Shown here in pieces: positions 19,335 to 25,627 of a DNA stretch of 38,053 bases (the stretch's first letter is position 1; every line of letters begins with the position of its first letter). Source of the DNA: an uncultured Prevotella sp. (GTDB lineage Bacteria; Bacteroidota; Bacteroidia; Bacteroidales; Bacteroidaceae); NCBI GenBank assembly GCA_900315765.1, contig ONAK01000013.1, positions 1 to 38,053 on the forward strand. Reading direction: 5' to 3'. The position numbers were made by a program, and so were the translations under genes. The notes beneath the pieces are model-generated. The model worked only from the letters and a program-made list of their open reading frames with translations, was not told the DNA's origin and did no database searches.

Positions 19335-19706
19335 TTACTTCTTCTCTGCTGGAGCTGCGGGAGCCTCTTTTGCAGGAGCTGCTGGAGCTGCATTCTGCTG
19401 CTGACTAGCACCGAAACCAGGAAGGTTGTTAGGATTGGTAGCTGGAGCCTGATAGTTCTCCATGACTGAGCTATCGCCACCTGCCTGAGGAGCTACGTAA
19501 GCGCAGCATACGCTGATGAGAACCATGAAACCAGCGAGGAACCATGTGGCCTTCTCGATGAAGTCGGTAGTCTTGCGAACACCGCCTATCTGGTTATAAC
19601 CTGAGAACTGAGAAGCCAGACCGCCTCCCTTTGACTCCTGGATGAGCACAATGCCAATCATGAGCAGTGCTGCAATCACGATGAGAATTACAAATAATGT
19701 GTACAT
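19335..19706 (-). CDS. secG: Preprotein translocase subunit SecG
   Basis: Accessory subunit of the SecYEG channel in the inner membrane; 123 residues. Two membrane helices (MYTLFVILIVIAALLMIGIV and WFLAGFMVLISVCCAYV) flank the conserved cytosolic loop ESKGGGLASQF. A C-terminal tail of about 45 residues is rich in Pro, Ala, Gln and Asn and ends APAAPAEKK; such tails are common in Bacteroidetes SecG. It is the last gene of the seven-gene minus-strand operon, 4 nt after the TPR-like gene, and is followed by a strong terminator. Confidence 0.95.
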   Translation of the reverse strand: MYTLFVILIVIAALLMIGIVLIQESKGGGLASQFSGYNQIGGVRKTTDFIEKATWFLAGFMVLISVCCAYVAPQAGGDSSVMENYQAPATNPNNLPGFGASQQQNAAPAAPAKEAPAAPAEKK

Positions 19707-19710
19707 TTTT

Positions 19711-20484
19711 TTATCTATTTTTTTTATTGTTATTTATCACTAATTTCTCTAAGAAACGTATCTGATCTGCAAAGTAAGCATTTTTTTTCGGATTTTCCAA
19801 ACTTAATCGCCTAATAATTTCTAAAGCTTTCGAATATCTGCCTTGTTTGATGTAAATTCGGGCCAAAGTTTCAGTAAAAAACTCTCCACTGACATCAATT
19901 TCGTCATTTTGGGCTTCTGATTGAGGCTCAGGACGATACTCGGGTGTATCGCTGAGAGTGAACTTACCTTTGTCATCATTTATGAATGAATCTATAAGGT
20001 CTTGACCGAACATCTTAGGCATCTCACCAGGCAGCTCTTGCGTGCCCTCTGGCTCCACCTCAACCAGGTAGCTGATGTAGTCGACAGCGGCATCGGCGGG
20101 CGTGGGTTTGCGCTTGGGTTTGGACTCTGTTTCCTCCTCGTAATCCTTTGGTATCTGATCAAGGAAATTGTCGATAAGTGTGGAGGTGCGGTCTTCGTTT
20201 TCAACGGGCTTGGGCTTGGCTGCCTTCTGCTGGCGCATCATGTTGCGATACTCGTAGTGGCGCCCCTCAATCATCTTAAACACCACGCGGCGATCGGTGA
20301 TATAAGCCGAGGCACGGCGCAACTCCTCGTCGAAGGTGGGATCGTGCAGCAGATAGAGGTTCTGCAGCAACAGCAGGCGAGCCGTCTGGAAATAGGGATA
20401 GAGTGCGAGCAAGGAGCGCAACTCGTAGAGCGTGTCGCGGTCCATCCTCTCCGGATGTTTTATCAGTTCGGTGATTCTATCCAT
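19711..20484 (-). CDS. TPR-like protein of the lptE-secG operon
   Basis: Cytosolic protein of 257 residues without signal peptide or membrane helix. The N-terminal helical region (TLYELRSLLALYPYFQTARL) and a C-terminal pair of helices with TPR character (FFTETLARIYIKQGRYSKAL, then EIIRRLSLENPKKNAYFADQ) flank an acidic, basic and proline-rich middle (residues about 90-190) that looks disordered. Function is unknown. It lies 8 nt after lptE and 4 nt before secG, so a scaffold role in envelope export is a reasonable inference, no more. Confidence 0.8.
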   Translation of the reverse strand: MDRITELIKHPERMDRDTLYELRSLLALYPYFQTARLLLLQNLYLLHDPTFDEELRRASAYITDRRVVFKMIEGRHYEYRNMMRQQKAAKPKPVENEDRTSTLIDNFLDQIPKDYEEETESKPKRKPTPADAAVDYISYLVEVEPEGTQELPGEMPKMFGQDLIDSFINDDKGKFTLSDTPEYRPEPQSEAQNDEIDVSGEFFTETLARIYIKQGRYSKALEIIRRLSLENPKKNAYFADQIRFLEKLVINNNKKNR

Positions 20485-20492
20485 AGATGTTA

Positions 20493-21044
20493 TTACCAGT
20501 TGGCTACGGTCTTGTTGAATATCTGGTCGCAGAGGTCTTTTACCATCTGGGTTACCAGCTCCTCCTGAACGCTATTGAGCGACTGGGTGGTTTCGTAGCT
20601 GGCAGAGGCAGAGAACTGCTGCTCGAAGTCTTCCTTATGATTCTTATTGTTTGTAAATCGCACGTTTACCGTCATGGTGAGCTCGGTCATAGCCGAATAG
20701 CCCTCGGCACTAACGCTCTTGTTTCGCTGCTCATAACGGGTTATCTCGCCCTCAATCTTCAGGTCGCCATTACGCTTTACCTGCTCAAGGCGGGTGTGAT
20801 TGGCAAACTGATCCTTAAGTTGATTGTTGAACATCGGCCCCATAGGACCCCACACATAGCTACTGCGGATGGGGAACTCGGCTATCTGGATAGTCTTAGT
20901 CTGCGAATAGTCGATGCTGGCGCCGTTGAACTTGTAGCTTACGGAGCAGCTTGTAGTGAATAGTGAATAGTGAATAGTGAATAGTATCACTACCACACAC
21001 ATAATCCACCTTCTACGATTATTATTGATTGTATTCTTTTTCAT
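20493..21044 (-). CDS. lptE: LPS-assembly lipoprotein LptE
   Basis: Outer-membrane lipoprotein partner of LptD in lipopolysaccharide insertion; 183 residues. The signal peptide has lipobox FTTSC with Cys33; the mature part begins with YKFNGASIDYSQTKTIQI, the characteristic start of Bacteroidetes LptE proteins. GTG 21047 would add one residue; ATG 21044 is preferred. The hydrophobic core of the signal peptide (about residues 20-32) is encoded by a 7-bp tandem array, and a second array in inverted orientation fills the whole spacer to the sigma-54 activator's stop codon. It is the fifth gene of the rlmN-secG operon. Confidence 0.85.
   Translation of the reverse strand: MKKNTINNNRRRWIMCVVVILFTIHYSLFTTSCSVSYKFNGASIDYSQTKTIQIAEFPIRSSYVWGPMGPMFNNQLKDQFANHTRLEQVKRNGDLKIEGEITRYEQRNKSVSAEGYSAMTELTMTVNVRFTNNKNHKEDFEQQFSASASYETTQSLNSVQEELVTQMVKDLCDQIFNKTVANW
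20954..20985. repeat. 7-bp tandem array inside the lptE signal peptide
   Basis: Plus strand: four perfect TAGTGAA units plus TAGT. Read on the coding strand as TTCACTA it is free of stop codons in all frames and encodes repeats of Phe-Thr-Ile-His-Tyr-Ser-Leu. It is the exact inverse of the array at 21044-21090 over 32 bp. Confidence 0.95.
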
Positions 21045-21090
21045 CACTATTCACTATTCACTATTCACTATTCACTATTCACTATTCACT
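21044..21090. repeat. 7-bp tandem array filling the spacer upstream of lptE
   Basis: Plus strand: six perfect TCACTAT units plus TCACT. On the transcribed strand it reads as AGTGAAT repeats with stop codons in every frame. It provides the TGA stop of the sigma-54 activator at one end and the A of the lptE ATG at the other. Confidence 0.95.
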
Positions 21091-22327
21091 GATCGAGGCC
21101 ATACTGTTTCAATCTGCGATAGAGGGTTCGGTCACTAATGCCCAGCTCCTGGGCGGCTTTCTTGCGATTTCCATGATTGCGCTCAAGGGCCTTTTCCAGC
21201 ATCTGCTTGCCAAGGTCGTTGAGGTTCAGGCTCTCCAGCTCCTTCTCAGGCTCGATATACTCCTCGGCGATGGCATCCTCGACAGATGCCACGGGTGTTG
21301 GGTGTTGGGTGATGGGTGTTGGATATGTGGTGGCGGGTGCAGGCAGGGGATCGACGGTGGTAGGCTTTGAGGTCTGCACATCGTCCAGCTGCTTCTTCAG
21401 CGCGCTCATCTCGCGGCGCATATCGTTCACATTGCCACGAAGCTCGAACAGAATCTTATACAGGATCTCACGCTCGTTCTCGAAGCTGTGGTCGCCACTG
21501 CCCTCGCGATGGATGGTGGCCAACTGGGTTGACTCCTGATCCTGAGGGATGAACTGCGACAGCACCTGAGCGGTGATGTTACGCTCGGGCGAGAGTACAC
21601 TGATCTGCTCGGTGATGTTCTTAAGCTGGCGCACGTTGCCGGGCCACTTGTAGTGCATGAGCAACTGCTTGGCGCCCTCGTCGAGCACCACGCGGTCCAT
21701 CTTGTATTTCTCGGCCATCTGCAGGGCAAACAATCGGAACAACAGTATAATATCCTCGCCACGCTCGCGCAGAGGGGGCATCTGGATGGGGATAGAGTTG
21801 AGACGATAGTAGAGGTCTTCGCGGAAGCGACCCTCGCTGATGGCTTGACGGATGTTTACGTTTGTAGCGGCTACGATGCGCACATCGGTCTTACGCACAT
21901 CGGTAGCTCCCACGGGGATATACTCGCCCGTTTCGAGCACACGCAGCAATCGGGCCTGAGTAGCCAATGGCAGCTCGCCCACTTCATCGAGGAACAGGGT
22001 GCCCTTATTGGCCACGCCGAAGTATCCTGGCGAATCGTTGATGGCACCTGTGTACGAACCCTTTACATGACCAAAGAGTTCGGAGTCGATAGTACCCTCG
22101 GGGATGGAACCGCAGTTGATGGCGAAATACTTTTCGCGACGACGGGGAGAATTGTCGTGGATGACACGAGGAATGATCTCCTTACCCACTCCACTCTCGC
22201 CTACGATGAGCACACTCAAATCGGTGGGCGCAACCTGAAGGGCTACGTCGAGCACGTGGTTCAATGCATCGCAATTACCTACGATATTGTACCGCTGTTT
22301 GATGTTTTGAAGTTCTGATGTCTTCAT
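21086..22327 (-). CDS. Sigma-54-dependent transcriptional activator (AAA+ / Fis)
   Basis: Bacterial enhancer-binding protein that remodels RpoN-RNA polymerase; 413 residues. There is no N-terminal receiver or sensor domain: the AAA+ domain begins almost at once. Walker A is GESGVGKE (residues 43-50), the sigma-54-contacting loop is GSYTGA (90-95), and Walker B is GTLFLDEVGELP. The C-terminal Fis-type helix-turn-helix is ERNHGNRKKAAQELGISD with RTLYRRLKQYG. A proline/threonine linker (about residues 330-345) is encoded by a heptamer array. Activity must be controlled by abundance or a partner, since no input domain is visible. It sits directly before lptE, with its stop codon inside the repeat array. 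Confidence 0.9.
   Translation of the reverse strand: MKTSELQNIKQRYNIVGNCDALNHVLDVALQVAPTDLSVLIVGESGVGKEIIPRVIHDNSPRRREKYFAINCGSIPEGTIDSELFGHVKGSYTGAINDSPGYFGVANKGTLFLDEVGELPLATQARLLRVLETGEYIPVGATDVRKTDVRIVAATNVNIRQAISEGRFREDLYYRLNSIPIQMPPLRERGEDIILLFRLFALQMAEKYKMDRVVLDEGAKQLLMHYKWPGNVRQLKNITEQISVLSPERNITAQVLSQFIPQDQESTQLATIHREGSGDHSFENEREILYKILFELRGNVNDMRREMSALKKQLDDVQTSKPTTVDPLPAPATTYPTPITQHPTPVASVEDAIAEEYIEPEKELESLNLNDLGKQMLEKALERNHGNRKKAAQELGISDRTLYRRLKQYGLDQ
21293..21327. repeat. 7-bp tandem array in the activator linker
   Basis: Plus strand: GGGTGTT GGGTGTT GGGTGAT GGGTGTT, then GGATATG. On the coding strand it encodes a Thr/Pro/His/Gln linker between the AAA+ and Fis domains. The unit is the complement of the ACCCAAC unit at 28046-28080. 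Confidence 0.85.
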
Positions 22328-22335
22328 TGAGCTGA

Positions 22336-22343
22336 CAAAATTA
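22336..22343 (-). promoter_or_regulatory. Possible internal -7 element before the sigma-54 activator
   Basis: Minus-strand TAATTTTG lies in the 68-nt gap upstream of the activator, 9 nt before ATG 22327, suggesting an internal promoter for activator-lptE-TPR-secG. The -33 position is occupied by the inverted repeat at 22361-22379 and is not TTTG. Confidence 0.5.
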
Positions 22344-22360
22344 CATATTTTTTCTGAAAC

Positions 22361-22379
22361 ATCTGCAATTTTGGCAGAT
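22361..22379. repeat. Inverted repeat over the -33 region, possible operator
   Basis: ATCTGC (22361-22366) and GCAGAT (22374-22379) with a 7-nt spacer. It lacks a U-tract on the transcribed strand, so a protein-binding site is more likely than a terminator. Confidence 0.35.
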
Positions 22380-22395
22380 TTTTAACGCAAAATCA

Positions 22396-23397
22396 CTATT
22401 CTTTCTTATCAAACTTGATTAAAAGCAGTCCGATAGCGGTCCAAACCAGCTCGCGAACGCGCACAAGCAGGGCCACAAAGATACCTGCATTGGCGGTCAT
22501 GCTGAGTCCCTCGGTACTCATCAGGAATCCACCCTCGCGACCACCAAGTTGCAACGGCATGAAGAACAGCATGTTGGCAAACAACGTGGTGAATGAGTAG
22601 ATGAGGATGCACTGAGGAACAGTAACCTCGGGCATGATGACCAGCAGTATGAAATAGATCTCGAATGTTGACGCCACACGGCACAGCAACTCGAGGAATA
22701 CGGCCATCTTGAACGTGCGGGGATTGAGATTGTGGAGAGCAGCTATCTGCTGATCGACCTCGGCCAGCTTTTCGCGATTGTTCTCAATATAAGGCTGGGC
22801 CCACTTCTTTACCATCGGGAAGTGACTGAGCAGCTTCATGCCCGTCATGGCGATGCCGCGCTTATAGCCACGCAGGAAGAACCAGATGGCCAGCAGCGCT
22901 ATGCCTGCGATGAGAGGCAGCAGAATATAGCTGAGCGGCGTCATCTTCTGAGTTAAAATATAAAGAGGTACGCTGAGGAACCAGAACCAGAAGTGACTGT
23001 AGATGTGGGTCATGACATAGAGGATGACACTCGACGAGGCGCGCTGTCCGCCAATCTTGGGCGAGAGCGACATGATGCGATAGGGCTCGCCGCCCATCAA
23101 TCCGCCAGGAGTGGCGTAGTTGAGGGCAAAGGCAGAAACGGTGATCTTATAGAGCCACCAGAAACCCACCTTGCACTTGCGACAAACACCGTGTTCGTCG
23201 CCAATGGTATTGATGATGAGATACCATGAGGCGGTGTTGATCATATAGAGAAACGCCCATAGCACTAGTACGCCAACAAACCAATAGCCTGCATGACGAA
23301 TGCCGTCCCAAGCCTGACGGAAGTCAAGCTGAGAGGCCATGATGATGAGAACCAGCAATCCAAAAAGGAAAAAGCCGTTCTGATATTTTTTATTCAT
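22396..23397 (-). CDS. Flippase-like membrane protein (LPG synthase TM family)
   Basis: Inner-membrane protein of 333 residues with about eight hydrophobic helices, resembling the membrane domain of lysylphosphatidylglycerol synthases (the YbhN/AglD-like family), without the soluble synthase domain. Features are the start KYQNGFFLFGLLVLIIMASQ, the loop ALNYATPGGLMGGEPYRI with its conserved Pro-Gly-Gly-x-x-Gly-Gly core, and MPLQLGGREGGFLMSTEG near the end. A role in lipid or polyisoprenoid translocation is inferred from the family. It lies 12 nt after the pdxA-like gene in the rlmN-secG operon; neighbours in lipopolysaccharide export fit an envelope role. Confidence 0.85.
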   Translation of the reverse strand: MNKKYQNGFFLFGLLVLIIMASQLDFRQAWDGIRHAGYWFVGVLVLWAFLYMINTASWYLIINTIGDEHGVCRKCKVGFWWLYKITVSAFALNYATPGGLMGGEPYRIMSLSPKIGGQRASSSVILYVMTHIYSHFWFWFLSVPLYILTQKMTPLSYILLPLIAGIALLAIWFFLRGYKRGIAMTGMKLLSHFPMVKKWAQPYIENNREKLAEVDQQIAALHNLNPRTFKMAVFLELLCRVASTFEIYFILLVIMPEVTVPQCILIYSFTTLFANMLFFMPLQLGGREGGFLMSTEGLSMTANAGIFVALLVRVRELVWTAIGLLLIKFDKKE

Positions 23398-23409
23398 TCA
23401 AATTGCTTA

Positions 23410-24444
23410 TTACTTAAACACGTCCTTGGCACGGGGCATGGCAAATCGGGCTTTGTCGCCATCCTCGCGCTTCTCGTGATAGAGCTTGGGCAGAGGATCG
23501 GCCAGCGGCTCGTCGTACTCCTTACGATGACGGAACATATCAACTGCGGTATAGATGGCTTGGCGCAGTGATGTGGGGTCGGCAATACCCTGACCAGCTA
23601 TCTCGAACGATGGACCATGGTCGGTAGTGGTGCAGACGGCTGAGATGCCAGCTTTTAGCTTTACACCAAATTCAGGAGCCAGTGAGTTGAACGGCAGCAT
23701 GCCCTGATCGTCGTACATAGCCAGCACACCATCAAACTGCTCGTGATTGTTGCACGCAAAGAACTCCTCGGCAGCATAAGGACCAAAGGCCTGAACATTC
23801 TGCTTCTCGAGCTCGGCAACGGCGGGAGCAATGATATGCTCTTCCTCGGCACCAGGCTGCGGGTTGAGTGCCAGCACGGCAAGGCGGGGATTATTGATGC
23901 GGAAATCGCGCTTCAGACTGTTGAAGAAAATCTTACCCTTCTCAACAATCTTCTCGACGCTGATGGCCTGAGCCACCTCCTTGATAGGAAGATGATTGGT
24001 GAGCAGACCGATACGCACACGATCGCTGAGCATGATGGTGAGGGCCTTATCCTCGCGGTTGGGATTGGGATTAGGCACAACCGGACCAAGCACAAGCACA
24101 TCGTAGAGATGCTTCTGCAAGTCTTCCTTGGCGCGAGCAACAGCCTGCTTGGCAGCATGGTCGCTGGCCTCGGTGGGGTTGCCGAACTCTACAGGCACCT
24201 CCTCGTCGAAGGCAGCCAGCAAGTTTACGCGCCCGTCCTTAGCCTCAGCGGCATCTTTAATGATGGTAAACTGGGTTTCTATCTGCATGGCCTTACGATG
24301 GAAGGTAGCAGCTTTTGGCGAACCATATATAATAGGTGTGCACATATCAAGCATCATGGGATCCTCGAATGCACGGAGGATTACCTCGTAACCTACGCCG
24401 TTAGTGTCGCCATGCGTGATTGCCACGCGAATCTTCTTATCCAT
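23410..24444 (-). CDS. pdxA: PdxA-family protein with an eroded active site (possible pseudoenzyme)
   Basis: Backbone and length (344 residues) are those of 4-hydroxythreonine-4-phosphate dehydrogenase of pyridoxal phosphate synthesis: VAITHGDTNGVGYEVILRAF at the start, then CTPIIYGSPKAATFHRKAM, NNPRLAVLALNP and FEIAGQGIADPTSLRQAIY. Catalytic features of the family are missing. The substrate-binding segment with APINK and GHTEYL is replaced by LGPVVPNPNPNRED (119-132). The metal-binding His of NPHAGxxG is Gln195 in a shortened loop (NPQPGAEEE). The His of MYHDQG is Asp245 (MYDDQG). The conserved Arg before TS..HG is Cys271. Only His151 (TNHLP) is retained. The frame is fully intact, so it is not a decaying gene. 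It sits between rlmN and the flippase-like gene. Confidence 0.85.
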   Translation of the reverse strand: MDKKIRVAITHGDTNGVGYEVILRAFEDPMMLDMCTPIIYGSPKAATFHRKAMQIETQFTIIKDAAEAKDGRVNLLAAFDEEVPVEFGNPTEASDHAAKQAVARAKEDLQKHLYDVLVLGPVVPNPNPNREDKALTIMLSDRVRIGLLTNHLPIKEVAQAISVEKIVEKGKIFFNSLKRDFRINNPRLAVLALNPQPGAEEEHIIAPAVAELEKQNVQAFGPYAAEEFFACNNHEQFDGVLAMYDDQGMLPFNSLAPEFGVKLKAGISAVCTTTDHGPSFEIAGQGIADPTSLRQAIYTAVDMFRHRKEYDEPLADPLPKLYHEKREDGDKARFAMPRAKDVFK

Positions 24445-24449
24445 AGATA

Positions 24450-24489
24450 TATTTGACTATTTGACAATTTCACTATTTTACTATTTGAC
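24450..24489. repeat. 8-bp tandem array filling the rlmN-pdxA spacer
   Basis: Plus strand: TATTTGAC TATTTGAC AATTTCAC TATTTTAC TATTTGAC, five octamers. On the transcribed strand it has TAG in every frame, and its first copy supplies the rlmN stop codon. Only five bases separate it from the pdxA-like ATG. Confidence 0.9.
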
Positions 24490-25526
24490 TATTGCCCAGC
24501 TGCTTGCTTTTTGGCGGTGGACAGGAGACCACAGGCTGCAAAGATATCCTGACCGCGACTGGCACGGATGGTGGTGAACACGCCGTGGGCAGTAAGATAG
24601 TCGCGCATAGCCTCCATACGCTTTTCATCGGCTCCAGGCAAGTCAACACCAGGAATCTCGTGGAATCGGATGAGGTTTACACGACAGTCGAGGCCACGCA
24701 GCAGTTTGATAATCTCGCGAGCATGGGTGGTGGTGTCGTTAAGACCAGCAAAACAGATGTACTCGAACGAGCAACGTCGCTGATGGCTGAAGTCGTACTG
24801 CTTCAACAGCTCAACCACCTCGGTTATCGACATCTGCTTCTCGGCAGGCATCAGCTGGCGGCGCTGCTCGGGCAGTGGCGAGTGCATAGATATAGCCACA
24901 TGGCACTCGCTCTCGTCGAGGAATCGCTTGAGTTTATTCTTAACGCCTACGCTCGACACCGTGATGCGGCGAGGACTCCAGGCATAACCGTAATCGCTGG
25001 TAAGAACCTCGGTGGCACGCAATATGGCATCGAGGTTATCCATAGGTTCGCCCTGACCCATAAACACTATATTGGTGAGTGTTTCGCGCTCGGGCAGCGA
25101 ATATATCTGATTCAGAATGTCGCCAGCACTAAGACTGCCCTCGTAGCCCTGCTTACCGGTCTGGCAGAACAGGCAGTTCATCTTGCAGCCCACCTGGCAC
25201 GACACACAAAGCGTGGCGCGGTCGCCATCGGGAATATAGACGGTTTCCACAAAATGACCGCTGGCCACAGGGAACAGATATTTGATGGTTCCATCCTTGG
25301 AGTGCTGACTATCGATAGGAGCCATGCAGCCCACCTGATAGCTCTGGTTCAGCTTCTCGCGGTTGGCCTTCGAGAGATTGGTCATCTCGTCGATAGCGCC
25401 CACATGCTGCTGATAGAGCCACTTGGCTATCTGGGCAGCTGTGAACTTGGGCATACCCAACTCAGCCACCACCTGCTGCAATTCGGCAAGCGACATGCCT
25501 AATAACACCTTCTTTTCGTCGTTCAT
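24489..25526 (-). CDS. rlmN: 23S rRNA (adenine-2503-C2)-methyltransferase RlmN
   Basis: Radical-SAM enzyme that methylates A2503 of 23S rRNA (and a tRNA adenosine in some bacteria); 345 residues from ATG 25526. The 4Fe-4S motif GCKMNCLFC follows CVSCQV. The SAM-contacting segment NIVFMGQGEPMDN is present, as are RRITVSSVGVKNKLKRFL and the C-terminal RASRGQDIFAACG with the second methyl-carrying Cys. The frame is open upstream to 25607, but that extension crosses the -7 element at 25543-25550. It is the first gene of the minus-strand operon ending at secG. Confidence 0.95.
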   Translation of the reverse strand: MNDEKKVLLGMSLAELQQVVAELGMPKFTAAQIAKWLYQQHVGAIDEMTNLSKANREKLNQSYQVGCMAPIDSQHSKDGTIKYLFPVASGHFVETVYIPDGDRATLCVSCQVGCKMNCLFCQTGKQGYEGSLSAGDILNQIYSLPERETLTNIVFMGQGEPMDNLDAILRATEVLTSDYGYAWSPRRITVSSVGVKNKLKRFLDESECHVAISMHSPLPEQRRQLMPAEKQMSITEVVELLKQYDFSHQRRCSFEYICFAGLNDTTTHAREIIKLLRGLDCRVNLIRFHEIPGVDLPGADEKRMEAMRDYLTAHGVFTTIRASRGQDIFAACGLLSTAKKQAAGQ

Positions 25527-25542
25527 CTTAACTTTTTGCCTG

Positions 25543-25550
25543 CAAAGGTA
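25543..25550 (-). promoter_or_regulatory. -7 element of the rlmN-secG operon
   Basis: Minus-strand TACCTTTG followed by C, 16 nt before ATG 25526. The -33 position lacks TTTG. It is divergent from the promoter of the fusion gene. Confidence 0.65.
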
Positions 25551-25568
25551 GAAAAAAAACTTGAATAA

Positions 25569-25600
25569 TATGGTTTTCTCGGAAAATATTGTTACTTTTG
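25569..25600 (+). promoter_or_regulatory. Bacteroidetes-type promoter of the GT2-HIT-SpoIID operon
   Basis: TATG (25569-25572), a 20 bp spacer, then TACTTTTG (25593-25600), followed by C. It excludes the in-frame TTG at 25589 as a start and leaves about 25 nt of leader before ATG 25628. Confidence 0.7.
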
Positions 25601-25627
25601 CCTGCAATAAAACAATTATTTCACAGA

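Noticed and set aside
20954-21090. CRISPR array
   Set aside because: The units are 7 bp and contiguous, with no spacers and no cas genes nearby.
22366-22395. Sigma-54 promoter resembling TTGGCAGATTTTTAACG
   Set aside because: The -12 half does not fit TTGC at the required spacing, and the orientation points into the 3' end of the flippase-like gene.
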